A DNA stretch of 37,689 bases from positions 1 to 37,689 of the forward strand of contig CACXNV010000010.1 of assembly GCA_902769185.1 (NCBI GenBank). Direction: 5' to 3'. The DNA is from an uncultured Erysipelotrichaceae bacterium. GTDB taxonomy: Bacteria > Bacillota_I > Bacilli_A > RFN20 > CAG-826. The position numbers were made by a program, and so were the translations under genes. Every line of letters starts with the position of its first letter. The first letter of the stretch is position 1. Positions 21,837 to 31,599 of this stretch are shown here, piece by piece. The notes beneath the pieces were generated by a model that ran no database searches, had not been told where the DNA came from, and saw only the letters and a list, made by a program, of their open reading frames with translations.

Positions 21837-22865
21837 TTATTCTTGATTCGATATGAATATTTCAAATCTTGGTAAAGTAAGCATCATTTTGCCTTGTTCT
21901 AAACCAACAATTAAACCACGTTTTATTAATCTATCACGATATACAGAACAAGATTTTTCATCATAAGGAACTTTATTAATTAATTCGCTAGTCGATGTTT
22001 TATCGTTTTTGAAGCATTTCAAATATAGTTTTTCATTTTCAGGCAATTTGGACCAAATTTTATCATAAACATATATGGATAAATACTGATCAAGTTCGTT
22101 GTATATCTTGCTAATCTTCTTATATTTTGAAAACAGATATCCTACGACTTGATATGCAAAAGCATATCCTTTGGTCAGTTTCGCTAATTCTTTAATTTCA
22201 TTTTCATCTTCGTTAGTAAATATAGAAGCATATTCCTTTTCGATTAATTCTATTTTTAAAGGAGTTAATTCAATCTTTGGCGCTCGATACAAGAAAGTTA
22301 AATTCTTATTGTTTTGCAGCGAATTGACATTTTCATATAATCCAGTCATTAAAGCAAAAACAGGATAATCGTTTCTTAAAAGACTTTGGAAATCGTGCGC
22401 AAAAGATCTCATTTGAGCATTATTAGATGCTTCATCAATAGTAATTAGTAATTTTTTATTTTGTTTTTTAAGAACATCTAGCATCTTTTCTAATATGGAT
22501 TTGACATTTGAGACAGGAGTTTCTCCTTCAATAGAAAATCCAATTCCGTGGAACGAGAAGGAAAATGATTTAGACAAAAACAAGCGCTTAACATGAGCAT
22601 TTTCGAAAATACCAGAAGCAACTTGTTCTAATATTTCTCTATTTGGATTGACATCCACCACTATCCAATCCTTTTTCTTTTCAATTGCTTTGGAAATATT
22701 TGTTAGTAGTACCGTTTTCCCAGAACCTCTTACACCACTGATGATGTAAATATGAGATAGAGGAAAATCAAGAAAAAAATCGTTGCATATCTTATCTGCG
22801 ATATGTTCTCTATTGATATAGCTTGATGGTAATTGACCGAAGGTCACTGTAAATTTATTGTCCAT
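21837..22865 (-). CDS. AAA/STAND-type ATPase with C-terminal winged helix
   Basis: A 342-residue ATPase. Walker A is SGVRGSGKTVLL (44-54), Walker B is KLLITIDEAS (138-147, D144-E145), a sensor-like MTGLYENV follows near 176, and a winged-helix-like C-terminus (TSTSELINKVPYDEKSCSVYRDRLIKRGLI) ends the protein. The layout resembles ORC/Cdc6-like and archaeal STAND ATPases, often found in accessory and defence regions. The molecular target is unknown. A ribosome site AAAAGGAG lies before ATG 22865, and the leader carries a 26-base tandem repeat. The gene directly after it is decayed, so the system may have lost its effector. Confidence 0.82.
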   Translation of the reverse strand: MDNKFTVTFGQLPSSYINREHIADKICNDFFLDFPLSHIYIISGVRGSGKTVLLTNISKAIEKKKDWIVVDVNPNREILEQVASGIFENAHVKRLFLSKSFSFSFHGIGFSIEGETPVSNVKSILEKMLDVLKKQNKKLLITIDEASNNAQMRSFAHDFQSLLRNDYPVFALMTGLYENVNSLQNNKNLTFLYRAPKIELTPLKIELIEKEYASIFTNEDENEIKELAKLTKGYAFAYQVVGYLFSKYKKISKIYNELDQYLSIYVYDKIWSKLPENEKLYLKCFKNDKTSTSELINKVPYDEKSCSVYRDRLIKRGLIVGLEQGKMMLTLPRFEIFISNQE

Positions 22866-22876
22866 ATTATTCTCCT

Positions 22877-22928
22877 TTTTTGTTAGGTTTGTTAGATTTA
22901 TATTTTTGTTAGGTTTGTTAGATTTATA
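22877..22928. repeat. 26-base tandem direct repeat in the ATPase leader
   Basis: The unit TTTTTGTTAGGTTTGTTAGA plus TTTATA occurs twice, head to tail (22877-22902 and 22903-22928), with a partial third start. Read on the ATPase strand each unit contains TCTAACA and CCTAACA, giving four regularly spaced TAACA elements. The second unit abuts the AAAAGGAG ribosome site, so it could be an autoregulatory operator. Confidence 0.8.
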
Positions 22929-23026
22929 TTAGATTATAATTAGATAAAAATCAACGAAGAAATGCTTTTCAAAGCATTAACACCACATAAACGGTGATCG
23001 CGTTTGTTTGTCGCAAAAAATGGGGG

Positions 23027-23359
23027 TTATGATCTTTCTTTTAGAATGATTTGTGCAATGTGCTCGGCTCTTAAATGGTTTTCCACAAGGTCCATCAAAA
23101 AGGTTGGGTCTGTTTCAGTTTCAGCAGCTTTTGAAAACTTTCGTTCTTGTTCTCTTAGAGCATCATAGAATGTCTCACCCATAACTGAATACGCATATTC
23201 ATCCGCGTCTTGTTCTCTTTCTAAAACTCTTCTTTCTAAAATTGCTTTTCCTCTATCATCTTGAGTTTCCGAATAATTCTTGTCGGAATTAACGAAATGG
23301 CCAAGCTCATGATAAACAAAACTGATTACATATTTGTTATGTTTTTTTAATTCTTCCAA
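23027..23359 (-). CDS. ImmA/IrrE-type zinc metallopeptidase part, N-terminus probably frameshifted
   Basis: A zincin motif HELGH (in FVYHELGHFVNSD) is followed by EREQDADEYAYSVM, whose acidic residues supply the third ligand in ImmA/IrrE peptidases. The first TTG (23359) leaves too little before the active site and has no ribosome site. The same frame is open up to 23443 (VLDAKKNLLSAFKKAAFISIDRSS...), overlapping the end of the small gene at 23425. A -1 shift there would join both into a protein of about 218 residues. Such peptidases often inactivate a repressor. The tail (FLMDLVENHLRAEHIAQIIL) is helical. Confidence 0.65.
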   Translation of the reverse strand: MEELKKHNKYVISFVYHELGHFVNSDKNYSETQDDRGKAILERRVLEREQDADEYAYSVMGETFYDALREQERKFSKAAETETDPTFLMDLVENHLRAEHIAQIILKERS

Positions 23360-23424
23360 CGAAGAGCGATCTATAGATATAAAAGCAGCTTTTTTGAACG
23401 CACTAAGAAGATTCTTTTTGGCGT

Positions 23425-23667
23425 CTAAAACTTGTCTTTTAATTCATCAGGACACTCGCTTAGCATTCTTTGGTAATTAACTAAAGAAGATTCGTTGTTG
23501 TTATAGTTAATATCCATATCAACAATGCCGTATTTCTCAAACTTACTATCGAATGGTTTCAAATAGATTTTCAAGTTCATGGTTGGATTAGTAACAGCAC
23601 CAACAAATTCATCTATCTCTTCATCAAAGAATTCGATTTTATATTTTGTTTTGTCTATATCAAGCAT
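23425..23667 (-). CDS. 80-residue protein, likely the N-terminal part of the peptidase
   Basis: MLDIDKTKYKIEFFDEEIDEFVGAVT and further strands end in NYQRMLSECPDELKDKF. The stop (TAG at 23425) lies within the open frame of the HELGH protein, which continues as VLDAKKNLL. ATG 23667 has AAGG at 8-10 bases upstream; an in-frame TTG at 23694 is possible. Alone it has no recognised family. The beta-rich, acidic sequence could be a substrate-binding region before the zincin domain. Confidence 0.55.
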   Translation of the reverse strand: MLDIDKTKYKIEFFDEEIDEFVGAVTNPTMNLKIYLKPFDSKFEKYGIVDMDINYNNNESSLVNYQRMLSECPDELKDKF

Positions 23668-23849
23668 ATGGAATACCTTAAATAAAATAATCAATTAATT
23701 TCTTTTATTTTATAGAAGGAGGCGGAGGCGGAGCAAACACTTTGTGCTTTAGAGTGCCATTTATCATGTTTTATACTTAACTCTATACATTGCATGGTTT
23801 TTGATTGAAATGTTTACAAGTCTCGCGATATTTTCGATTTTCCTACAAT

Positions 23850-23882
23850 ATAATAAAAGGATATACTATAAAGCATATCCTT
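23850..23882 (-). terminator. Terminator downstream of tRNA-Thr
   Basis: On the minus strand AAGGATAT, GCTTTATAGT, ATATCCTT runs into TTATTATA, 12 bases past the tRNA CCA end. Confidence 0.65.
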
Positions 23883-23894
23883 AACCTACATTTT

Positions 23895-23968
23895 TGGTGC
23901 CTCCTGCCAGAATCGAACTAGCAATAGATCCTTACCATGGATCCGTTATACCACTTAACTAAGGAGGC
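23895..23968 (-). tRNA. tRNA-Thr (anticodon GGT)
   Basis: Read on the minus strand, the acceptor GCCTCCT pairs with AGGAGGC, followed by encoded ACCA. The anticodon stem GATCC/GGATC encloses ATGGTAA, placing GGT at 34-36 (plus-strand positions 23934-23936) with U33. The T arm is GCTAG-TTCGATT-CTGGC with one wobble. It marks the edge of the accessory zone. Confidence 0.9.
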
Positions 23969-24022
23969 AAGCGGTTTACGAGAATAGATTATAGAAAAAA
24001 TGAAAAATTAATACAAGTATAT

Positions 24023-26461
24023 TTATATATTTTTATTTCCTGTAATCATAGAAAATACTTTTGTGGCGTTTCTTTCTAATGCTTCTCTAGTTATTTCACC
24101 CTTTTTAAAAGCTTTCTTGATATCTTTGATATCTTTCTTACTTCCTGGCATACAAATATTTACTCCATTAGCAAGACATTTAGACGCCCTAATGGATGGA
24201 TATTTAGATTTCTTATTATTGATTTGACCGGTAATAATCCAATCACTCATTATAAGGCCGTTATACGCCCATTCGTTTCTTAAAATTTTAACTAATAAGT
24301 TTATATTTTCTGAAACATGGATACCGTTAATTAAGTTATAACTAGTCATAATACAAGCTGGAGAAGTATCAATAAGAGTTAAATCAAATCCTCTTAAATA
24401 GATTTCTCTAAATGCTCGTTCAGAAACAATTGAGTTAGAATTAAATCTATTTGTCTCTTGGTTATTACAGGCAAAATGTTTAATACACGCTAATTTGCCG
24501 CTTGCTTGGACACCTTTAACAACATTAGTGGCTATTGCTCCAGTAAGAAGAGGATCTTCAGAATAATATTCAAAATTTCTTCCACATAATATATTTCTAT
24601 GGATATTCATAGCGGGGGCAAGCCAGATATCAACATCATAGATTTTCATCTCTTCTGCTACTAACCTACCAATCTTATTAGCTAAATCAGTATTAAAGGA
24701 TTGAGCGATCGCGGTAGCAATTGGAATTGCGGTACAATATTGATAAACAACATTTCCTTTTTTGTTTTTGTTTTTTCTTACATCAAATAGTCTTCTAGCA
24801 ACAGCAGGAATAAATTCTTTTACGCCTTTCCAAATTGAATCTTCGACTAAGTTATAGGTTCCTTTATGATTAACTTTATATTCACTAATTAAACGTAATC
24901 CAGCAGGCCCATCCGCCATCACTAAAGCATGATTCACATCTTTTAATCTTAAAGTTGTTTCTCCGGCAGCTCCAGGAACTAAAGAACCTGATTGACCAAT
25001 CGCTCCCGCTAAGCCTGTTTTATAGTCTCCGATATTTAATAAAATCAAATCATGAAGTGAGAGATTTTTGATATAATTCGGGATTTTTAGGTCGAATTTG
25101 CGCTCATAAAATGCTTTTTGATGATAAAACTTGCTAGGATCGAGATCTAAAATCGGAACATCGATTATTTCTAAGTCTTCACGATATCCAATTTCTAAAT
25201 CTTTAAAATCTGGAGCAGGTAAAACTGATTCAACATTTTTTAAGATTACGTTATCTTTTACATTGATTTTTAAAATATTAGTGAGATCTACACTATTAGA
25301 GCCACCTCTAATTAAATAGACTCCTTTTTGAATTAAATAAGTATTATTAGAATCATCAAATATAGTTAAAGCAGATAATCTAATTTTTAAAGTCGTTTCA
25401 ATAGATGAATGAGGCTTAATCACATCGGTTTTAGCAAAATAAAGTAAAGTATTTCTTGGAGTATCAATTCTTCCATCTGTAGTTGCATATATCTGAATAA
25501 CTTCTTTTCCAGGATAATTAGATTCATTATTGACTTTAACCTTCAAAACTAATTTATTACCCACTATGTCGTATTTTAAAAATTCATAGCTAAATCGCGA
25601 ATAAGATAAGCCATATCCAAATGGGAAAAGTGGCACTATTCCTTTAGAATTGAAATAGCGATATCCGACATATATGCCTTCTAAATATCGAGTTTCATTA
25701 ATATCACCAAATTCATTGATAAAAGGATATTCATCCGCTTTTGCCCAGCTATCAGTTAATTTACCGCTTGGATTAATTTCTCCTAAAAGCACTTTAACTA
25801 AAATAGAAGAAGTAACTACTCCTAATTGCGATAATAAGAAAATGTTTTTAACGTTATATACTGGCGATAAATCAACCACACCACAAACATTTAAAACAAG
25901 CATGAATTTATCAAATTTCTTGTTTAAATATAAAATGTCGTTTATTTCTGTATCAGTTAATAAGACATCACCTTTTTCTAATTTGCGGTCAGTGGATTCT
26001 CCACTTACTCGACTTAATACATAAATACAAATATCGCCTTTATAATCTTCAATGGGGATATCATAATCTATTTCTTTATCAATTTGACCAACAGAATAAG
26101 CAGGTGCTCCCATACCAATTCTTTTAGCTTCTTGCTTCACTCTTTTTATAAAAGAGATATGTTTAGTTTTTTTAACTTCATCATAAGCGTCTAACCACTT
26201 TTTGGTGGTCACGGTGAAACCATTTAGTTCTAATTCCGTTTCAATATTATTAAAGAAATGGGAATTAACGTCTCCGCTTCCTGTGCCTCCTTTAATAGTG
26301 TGTCTCGCTCCACTACCAAATAAGGCTACTTCACAAGGTTTATCAATAGGAAAAGCAATATTATCACGCTTTAAAAATAAAGTACATTCACCCGCTAAAG
26401 ACTCTAAAGTCTTATAGTGAGCTATTTCATGAGGCAGTAAAGATAAATCTTTAGGAAACAT
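24023..26461 (-). CDS. Glycoside hydrolase family 3, permuted domain order (C-domain, FnIII, N-domain)
   Basis: The 812-residue cytosolic enzyme has no signal peptide and begins with the GH3 C-terminal alpha/beta sandwich (about 40-290: VALFGSGARHTIKGGTGSGDVN, GDVLLTDTEIN, LFPFGYGLSYSRF). A fibronectin III-like module follows (about 300-390: VNNESNYPGKEVIQIYATT). The TIM barrel comes last (about 470-812: ADGPAGLRL, IKHFACNNQETNR, GLIMSDW with nucleophile Asp740). Usual GH3 enzymes have the barrel first; this permuted order is known from a minority including Ruminococcus beta-glucosidases. Beta-glucosidase-type activity on imported oligosaccharides is inferred. Its start overlaps the end of rimO by 11 bases. 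Confidence 0.9.
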   Translation of the reverse strand: MFPKDLSLLPHEIAHYKTLESLAGECTLFLKRDNIAFPIDKPCEVALFGSGARHTIKGGTGSGDVNSHFFNNIETELELNGFTVTTKKWLDAYDEVKKTKHISFIKRVKQEAKRIGMGAPAYSVGQIDKEIDYDIPIEDYKGDICIYVLSRVSGESTDRKLEKGDVLLTDTEINDILYLNKKFDKFMLVLNVCGVVDLSPVYNVKNIFLLSQLGVVTSSILVKVLLGEINPSGKLTDSWAKADEYPFINEFGDINETRYLEGIYVGYRYFNSKGIVPLFPFGYGLSYSRFSYEFLKYDIVGNKLVLKVKVNNESNYPGKEVIQIYATTDGRIDTPRNTLLYFAKTDVIKPHSSIETTLKIRLSALTIFDDSNNTYLIQKGVYLIRGGSNSVDLTNILKINVKDNVILKNVESVLPAPDFKDLEIGYREDLEIIDVPILDLDPSKFYHQKAFYERKFDLKIPNYIKNLSLHDLILLNIGDYKTGLAGAIGQSGSLVPGAAGETTLRLKDVNHALVMADGPAGLRLISEYKVNHKGTYNLVEDSIWKGVKEFIPAVARRLFDVRKNKNKKGNVVYQYCTAIPIATAIAQSFNTDLANKIGRLVAEEMKIYDVDIWLAPAMNIHRNILCGRNFEYYSEDPLLTGAIATNVVKGVQASGKLACIKHFACNNQETNRFNSNSIVSERAFREIYLRGFDLTLIDTSPACIMTSYNLINGIHVSENINLLVKILRNEWAYNGLIMSDWIITGQINNKKSKYPSIRASKCLANGVNICMPGSKKDIKDIKKAFKKGEITREALERNATKVFSMITGNKNI

Positions 26462-27743
26462 ATTCCCCCATTAAATCATAAACAAAGGCGTTATTAATTT
26501 TAACTTTCACTTTGTCTCCGATATGTAGTTCTTTATCACTACTAAAATATATTTTACCATCAACATCATCAGGAGCGTTCCAATAACTTCGTAAGAGATA
26601 ACTATCATTATCCATTCCTACTACTAAACCTTCCATAATTTCTCCGACATGTTTTTTGTTTTGTTGATAAGAAATCTTTTGTTGAGCTTTCATTACTTTA
26701 TCTTTTCGCTTAACTTTTTCACATTCTTCAATTTGGTTTGGTAAATTTGCCGCGTCTGTATCTTCTTCTTGAGAATAAGTAAAAGCGCCTAGATGATCAA
26801 ATTTGATGTCGTTCATAAATTTAATAAGGTTATCAACATCTTCTTCTGTTTCTCCTGGGAAACCCACCATGACAGTGGTTCTTAAGATTGCGTTAGGGAC
26901 TTTAGTTCTAATCTTATTAAATAAATTAATAAGGAACTCTTTATCCCCTCTTCGATACATCGCTTTTAAAATAGAAGACTCACTATGCTGAATTGGGATA
27001 TCAAAATATGGAGTAAGTCGAGGTTCACTTCCAATTAATTCAATTAATTCATCACTAATTTCATCAGGATATAAATAGAGTAAACGAATATAATCAAATT
27101 CTTTGATTTTTAATAATTCTTTTAGTAAAGAAACAATATTTACATTAGGGTCAGCAATATCAATCCCGTATTTAGAGGTATCTTGCTGTAAAACCACTAT
27201 TTCTTTAATACCGTTAGAGGCTAAGTCTTTTGCTTCTTTAATAATTGAAGACATGTTTCTAGAAACAAAATGTCCTCTAATAATAGGAATCGCACAATAG
27301 CTACATCGATTGTCGCATCCTTCGCCTATTTTTAAATAAGCACTATATGGACCAGTAGAAACGATTCGATATTCGTCGTCTACTCCTAAAGAAGAGTCAA
27401 TAGAGTTATCTAAACTATATAATAGTTTATTAAATTTATCATAGTCTCTAATCGGGATAAATAAATCCACTTCAGGGATTTCTTTTTTTAACTCTTCGTA
27501 GTAGCGTTCTGCTAAGCAGCCCGTAACTACCACTTTTTTATGATAAGAAACCATCTCTAAAATATTTTCGATAGATTCTTTTTTGCTTGGTTCAATAAAT
27601 CCGCATGTGTTAACCACAATAACATCCGCGTCTTTTGGATCATTAGTGATTTCATAACCATTACGGTCAAACAATCCTAAAATATTCTCGCTATCGACGA
27701 GGTTTTTAGAACAACCTAATGACACTAAACCAACTTTTTTCAT
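26451..27743 (-). CDS. rimO: Ribosomal protein S12 methylthiotransferase RimO
   Basis: A radical-SAM enzyme that methylthiolates an aspartate of ribosomal protein S12. The N-terminal MTTase domain has three cysteines for one 4Fe-4S cluster (C11 in SLGCSKN, C47 in NTCGFI, C76 in TGCLAE). The radical-SAM CxxxCxxC is GCDNRCSYC (C143, C147, C150). A TRAM-like end follows (EIMEGLVVGMDNDSYLLRS...). At 430 residues it is full length. SLGCSKNLVDSE distinguishes it from MiaB. The start lies 2 bases after the ABC transporter stop, and the GH3 gene overlaps its end. Confidence 0.95.
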   Translation of the reverse strand: MKKVGLVSLGCSKNLVDSENILGLFDRNGYEITNDPKDADVIVVNTCGFIEPSKKESIENILEMVSYHKKVVVTGCLAERYYEELKKEIPEVDLFIPIRDYDKFNKLLYSLDNSIDSSLGVDDEYRIVSTGPYSAYLKIGEGCDNRCSYCAIPIIRGHFVSRNMSSIIKEAKDLASNGIKEIVVLQQDTSKYGIDIADPNVNIVSLLKELLKIKEFDYIRLLYLYPDEISDELIELIGSEPRLTPYFDIPIQHSESSILKAMYRRGDKEFLINLFNKIRTKVPNAILRTTVMVGFPGETEEDVDNLIKFMNDIKFDHLGAFTYSQEEDTDAANLPNQIEECEKVKRKDKVMKAQQKISYQQNKKHVGEIMEGLVVGMDNDSYLLRSYWNAPDDVDGKIYFSSDKELHIGDKVKVKINNAFVYDLMGEYVS

Positions 27744-27745
27744 TT

Positions 27746-30700
27746 TTATTCAGTTCTTAATGCCACTACTGGATCTTGTTTAGAAGCACTAAATGATGGG
27801 ATAAGTCCGCTTATAACACTTAAGAAGATACTTAAGGCAATCATAATCAATGCCCATAAGAATGGAAGAGCAGCGATATTACTTACTCCAAATGGAGAAA
27901 CAATCGCATTAATGATGATTTGTAAAATATAAGTCACGATAATTCCTAAAGCGCCACTAGCAAAACCAGTAATTAAGTTCTCAGCGATAAATAGACGTGA
28001 AACGTCTTTCTTACGTCCACCTAGAGATCTAATAACACCAATTTCTTTAACACGCTCCATAACCGAGATATAGGTAATAACCGCAATCATGAAGCAAGAA
28101 ACAACTAATGACAAGGAAGTAAAGGCTACTAAAGCGATACTAATTGCAGTGACTAAAGTAGAAATAACAGTAATAATCATACCGATAGTGTCAGTATAGG
28201 TAATATCTTCTCTTTCAGATTTTGGAACTGGTACATCATCAATAATTAATGTTTTATCCCTATTCCAATCATCTAAATAGTTAGTAACACCATCTTTGGT
28301 ATTGAAATCCTTTGGATAAATAGAAATACTTTGAGGTAATTTTTCGGTATCGTAAGTATATTTGTCTTTATTTAAAGGATCATCCTCATCAGGAATTTCT
28401 AAAATCTTCAAACCACCAACTGCACGGATATGTTGCTTTTCAGTATCTAAATTATCGGATCCACCCATAAAAGATAAGAACAAATCAGATAAAGCATTTT
28501 GTAATCCTCCGTTAAGTGCGGAAGCAAATCCCTCGGATTCGGATGGCTCCCATTCTGGGTCGGCTTCTCCTGGATCGCCAGTATAATCATCATAAACAAA
28601 GTGAGTATAAGCGTTAAATAATGTTCCAACAGTTAATCCGACGTTCTTAAATCTTTTGTTTGTGATGTGGTCTTTATAAGCAGCAAGAATGTCACTAGTA
28701 GAAGCATCTGATAAATATTTCTCTGCCAAAGCATGAGAATAATAGACACCTCTTTGAAGGGTTCCAAATTTAGTGTCTGCTTTTGGTTTTAAAATACCGA
28801 CCACTTTAACTTTTCTCTCACCAACTCGAGCGCCCAAATCAATTAATTCTTGTTCAGTTTTTCCTTGAATTAAAGTGTTATTCTTAGAATAAGCTTCACA
28901 ATAGAAATCTGGAGTTTCTGGTGTTGTTTCGCTAATTGTACCATCCGTGAAATTAATCGTAATCGGCATTGGTCCCATCGCGTTAGTTTGTAAAGTTCCA
29001 GTGACATTATCATATTTAACCGTTCTTTCTCTAGTAGGATCATCTACTGGGTGTTTATCGGTAACAATTTCAAGGTTGAAATTCATATTTTGATAGGAGA
29101 ATTTCCATTTACCATCCAAAACAGATTTACCTTCATCGGTTACTTTATAATCTTTATCCCTGTAGAAGAATAAAGCCTGATTCATGACTAATTTTAGATT
29201 ATCATTATTGTCTAAAACAATAAGTGTAGCTCTTAGCATATCATCACTTGGTACATAAGATAAACCACCTAAAATAACAGTGTAATCAATGCCCATAATT
29301 GCAAGTTGGAATTTACCGGTTAAGGAACCACTGATTTCTTTATGGGAGACAAAAGATGGGTCATCTTTATAAATCAAATCATGTGGGTAATAAGAATATT
29401 CATGATTTAAAATGTCAGTAAAATCAAAAGCGGTATCATATTGATATTTTTCTGCGATTTCTTTCACTCTTTGTTCATATTCTTCTTTAGTAATTTTGCC
29501 GTCGTTATAATCTTTTTGAGCTTCATTAGTTTTAATGGCTTTTTTAGCAATCTTTAAGAATTCATCCTGTGGATAATAGCCCATTTGTGCATAGATTAAA
29601 TCTGTTAATGTTTGATTACTATCAACAACAAGCATCATTTCATTATCTTCGGTAGCGTATTTACTTCCTGCAATTAAATCATATTGCGACATAATGTAAT
29701 CTTTTTCATCAGGAAGTTCTTTCATAAAGCCAGCAAATAAATCGACGAATTGAGCGTAATCGCTAAATCCTTCAACAGTCATTAAAGTTTTAATATATCT
29801 TTGGGTTAAACCGTTAATTGAAATTTGTTCTGCTGATTCGCCTTTAACTGCGGTGAAATCAGTAAAAATATTGTTAGTAGGATCAATGCCGTAGTTATAA
29901 GTAATTGCAGAATAATAACTTTGCGGCATTTGTTCGATATATTTCACCAAAGTCTCAGTAATGTTGTTGGTCTTAACATTAGTTAAATCGGTGTATTTAG
30001 TTAATAAATAACTAATCATGGAATCCATTCCAGCCTGAGTTTTCAAGTCAAACTTCGCTAAATCTTTTTTGTCTTGAGTGGTTAAGCCAGTAATCAAAGA
30101 GTTAAGATCCACTGATTCTTCAGCGATTTGAATTGGATACGCAGAAAGCATATCGTCTTGCATATTCTCGATGAAATTATTAACACCTTTAGACACCGCT
30201 AAAACGGTTGAAACACCAATAATACCGATAGATCCAGCAATAGCGACAAGAATGGTTCTTTTTAATTTGCTACGTAAGTTAGATAAAGATAGTCCAAAGG
30301 CAGTGAAAAATCCCATAGAGGAATGTTTCTTTTTGCCTTTATTAACTTCAACAACTTCTTGAGTTACTTTTTCATATGCTTCACCCTTACCGTCATAAGG
30401 ATCGCTATCATCTAGGATTTCTCCATCTTTCATCTTCACAATACGGGTTGCGTATTTTTCTGCTAATTCTGGGTTATGGGTAACCATAATCACTAAGTGA
30501 TTCTTAGCGATATCTTTCATGATGTCCATAACTTGGACAGAAGTTTCACTATCTAAAGCACCAGTAGGTTCATCCGCTAAAACGATTTCAGGATTATTAA
30601 CTAAAGCTCTAGCAATAGAAACACGTTGCATTTGTCCGCCAGAAAGTTGATTTGGTTTCTTTTTATATAAGCCTTTTAAGCCCACTAAGTCTAAAGCTTC

Positions 30701-31072
30701 TTTAGCGCGTCTAGTTCTTTCTTCTTTACCAACACCAGAGATGGTTAAAGCAAGTTCAACGTTTTTGATAATAGTCTGGTGAGGGATTAAGTTATAGGAT
30801 TGGAAAACAAATCCGATAGAGTGATTTCGATATGTATCCCAATCGGATTCGCTGAAGTTTTTGGTACTTCTGCCTTTAATGACTAAGTCACCTTCGTCAT
30901 AATGGTCTAAGCCACCAGTGATGTTTAAAAGTGTGGTTTTACCACATCCAGAAGGACCAAGGATAGCGACGAATTCATGGCTGCGGAAATTTAAGGAAAT
31001 TCCTTTTAAAGCATGAACTGGTTCCTGGTCTTTCAGTTTATAGTCTTTTTTAATTTTAATTAACTCTAACAT
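27746..31072 (-). CDS. ABC transporter, ATPase fused to FtsX/MacB-type permease
   Basis: A 1108-residue single-chain transporter. The nucleotide-binding domain (1-225) has Walker [10 protein letters not shown] (39-47), signature LSGGQ (143-147) and Walker [12 protein letters not shown] (about 164-174), of the LolD/MacB type. A membrane helix near 275 is followed by a very large extracytoplasmic region (about 300-980). Three helices with the FtsX signature close it ([20 protein letters not shown], ending PVVALRTE). Such proteins couple ATP use to work at the cell surface (peptide efflux, lipoprotein or wall-related tasks). The usual partner accessory protein is not adjacent. ATG 31072 has GGGGGC upstream, and a near-perfect extended -10 promoter precedes it. 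Confidence 0.92.
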   Translation of the reverse strand: MLELIKIKKDYKLKDQEPVHALKGISLNFRSHEFVAILGPSGCGKTTLLNITGGLDHYDEGDLVIKGRSTKNFSESDWDTYRNHSIGFVFQSYNLIPHQTIIKNVELALTISGVGKEERTRRAKEALDLVGLKGLYKKKPNQLSGGQMQRVSIARALVNNPEIVLADEPTGALDSETSVQVMDIMKDIAKNHLVIMVTHNPELAEKYATRIVKMKDGEILDDSDPYDGKGEAYEKVTQEVVEVNKGKKKHSSMGFFTAFGLSLSNLRSKLKRTILVAIAGSIGIIGVSTVLAVSKGVNNFIENMQDDMLSAYPIQIAEESVDLNSLITGLTTQDKKDLAKFDLKTQAGMDSMISYLLTKYTDLTNVKTNNITETLVKYIEQMPQSYYSAITYNYGIDPTNNIFTDFTAVKGESAEQISINGLTQRYIKTLMTVEGFSDYAQFVDLFAGFMKELPDEKDYIMSQYDLIAGSKYATEDNEMMLVVDSNQTLTDLIYAQMGYYPQDEFLKIAKKAIKTNEAQKDYNDGKITKEEYEQRVKEIAEKYQYDTAFDFTDILNHEYSYYPHDLIYKDDPSFVSHKEISGSLTGKFQLAIMGIDYTVILGGLSYVPSDDMLRATLIVLDNNDNLKLVMNQALFFYRDKDYKVTDEGKSVLDGKWKFSYQNMNFNLEIVTDKHPVDDPTRERTVKYDNVTGTLQTNAMGPMPITINFTDGTISETTPETPDFYCEAYSKNNTLIQGKTEQELIDLGARVGERKVKVVGILKPKADTKFGTLQRGVYYSHALAEKYLSDASTSDILAAYKDHITNKRFKNVGLTVGTLFNAYTHFVYDDYTGDPGEADPEWEPSESEGFASALNGGLQNALSDLFLSFMGGSDNLDTEKQHIRAVGGLKILEIPDEDDPLNKDKYTYDTEKLPQSISIYPKDFNTKDGVTNYLDDWNRDKTLIIDDVPVPKSEREDITYTDTIGMIITVISTLVTAISIALVAFTSLSLVVSCFMIAVITYISVMERVKEIGVIRSLGGRKKDVSRLFIAENLITGFASGALGIIVTYILQIIINAIVSPFGVSNIAALPFLWALIMIALSIFLSVISGLIPSFSASKQDPVVALRTE

Positions 31073-31098
31073 AAAAAGCCCCCATCATTATTGGAGAA

Positions 31099-31107
31099 AT
31101 TATAACA
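31099..31107 (-). promoter_or_regulatory. Extended -10 promoter of the ABC-rimO-GH3 operon
   Basis: On the minus strand TGTTATAAT matches TGnTATAAT exactly, 26 bases before ATG 31072. A weak TTAAAT lies 18 bases further up. It makes the ABC transporter the first gene of the operon. Confidence 0.65.
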
Positions 31108-31132
31108 TTAATTTATCCAAAAATTTAAGGAC

Positions 31133-31585
31133 TTATTTATTTTTTATGGAATTAACAATAGAGGATAAATTATCTTTCAAATATGGAGATTCCTCTATGA
31201 TTCTTTTATTTATATTAAAATATAAATAGGTATAGACAACCGCTAAAGCGAGGCTTACAAAAGCAGGAAGTAAAAATCCTAAAGCGTTTGATACTAAATC
31301 AAAGGCGTCTTTTTTAAACGCCATAAAAATGACGAATAAAGAAAGAAGTAAAAATGCAATACCTACAAATACAATGACAGGTAAAAATGGAGGTCCTTTA
31401 CGATATAGTTTCTTTTCTAAATGTCTAATCGCCGAATAATGCTTATCGGTTTCATCAATTTCATAAGTAACTATAGCCTTATAGCCTTTTTCTTCAACAG
31501 AGATTTCTTTATAGCCAAGAAGCTCATAAACTTCTTTTCTTTCTCGATATTCTGGTAAGGTTAATTTCTTTTTTACTCTAATCAT
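31133..31585 (-). CDS. Small membrane protein, two helices, unknown
   Basis: 150 residues. A soluble N-terminal part (about 1-65, KLTLPEYRERKEVYELLGYKEI, VTYEIDETDKHY) is followed by two membrane helices (about 69-90 and 101-127) and a charged C-terminus. I recognise no family. It starts 14 bases after the PlsC-like gene and ends before the ABC promoter, so it closes the GT2-PlsC operon. The ribosome site is weak. Confidence 0.7.
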   Translation of the reverse strand: MIRVKKKLTLPEYRERKEVYELLGYKEISVEEKGYKAIVTYEIDETDKHYSAIRHLEKKLYRKGPPFLPVIVFVGIAFLLLSLFVIFMAFKKDAFDLVSNALGFLLPAFVSLALAVVYTYLYFNINKRIIEESPYLKDNLSSIVNSIKNK

Positions 31586-31599
31586 AATTGCTAACCATT

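Noticed and set aside
22877-22928. CRISPR-like repeat
   Set aside because: The two copies are directly adjacent with no spacer, and no cas gene is present.
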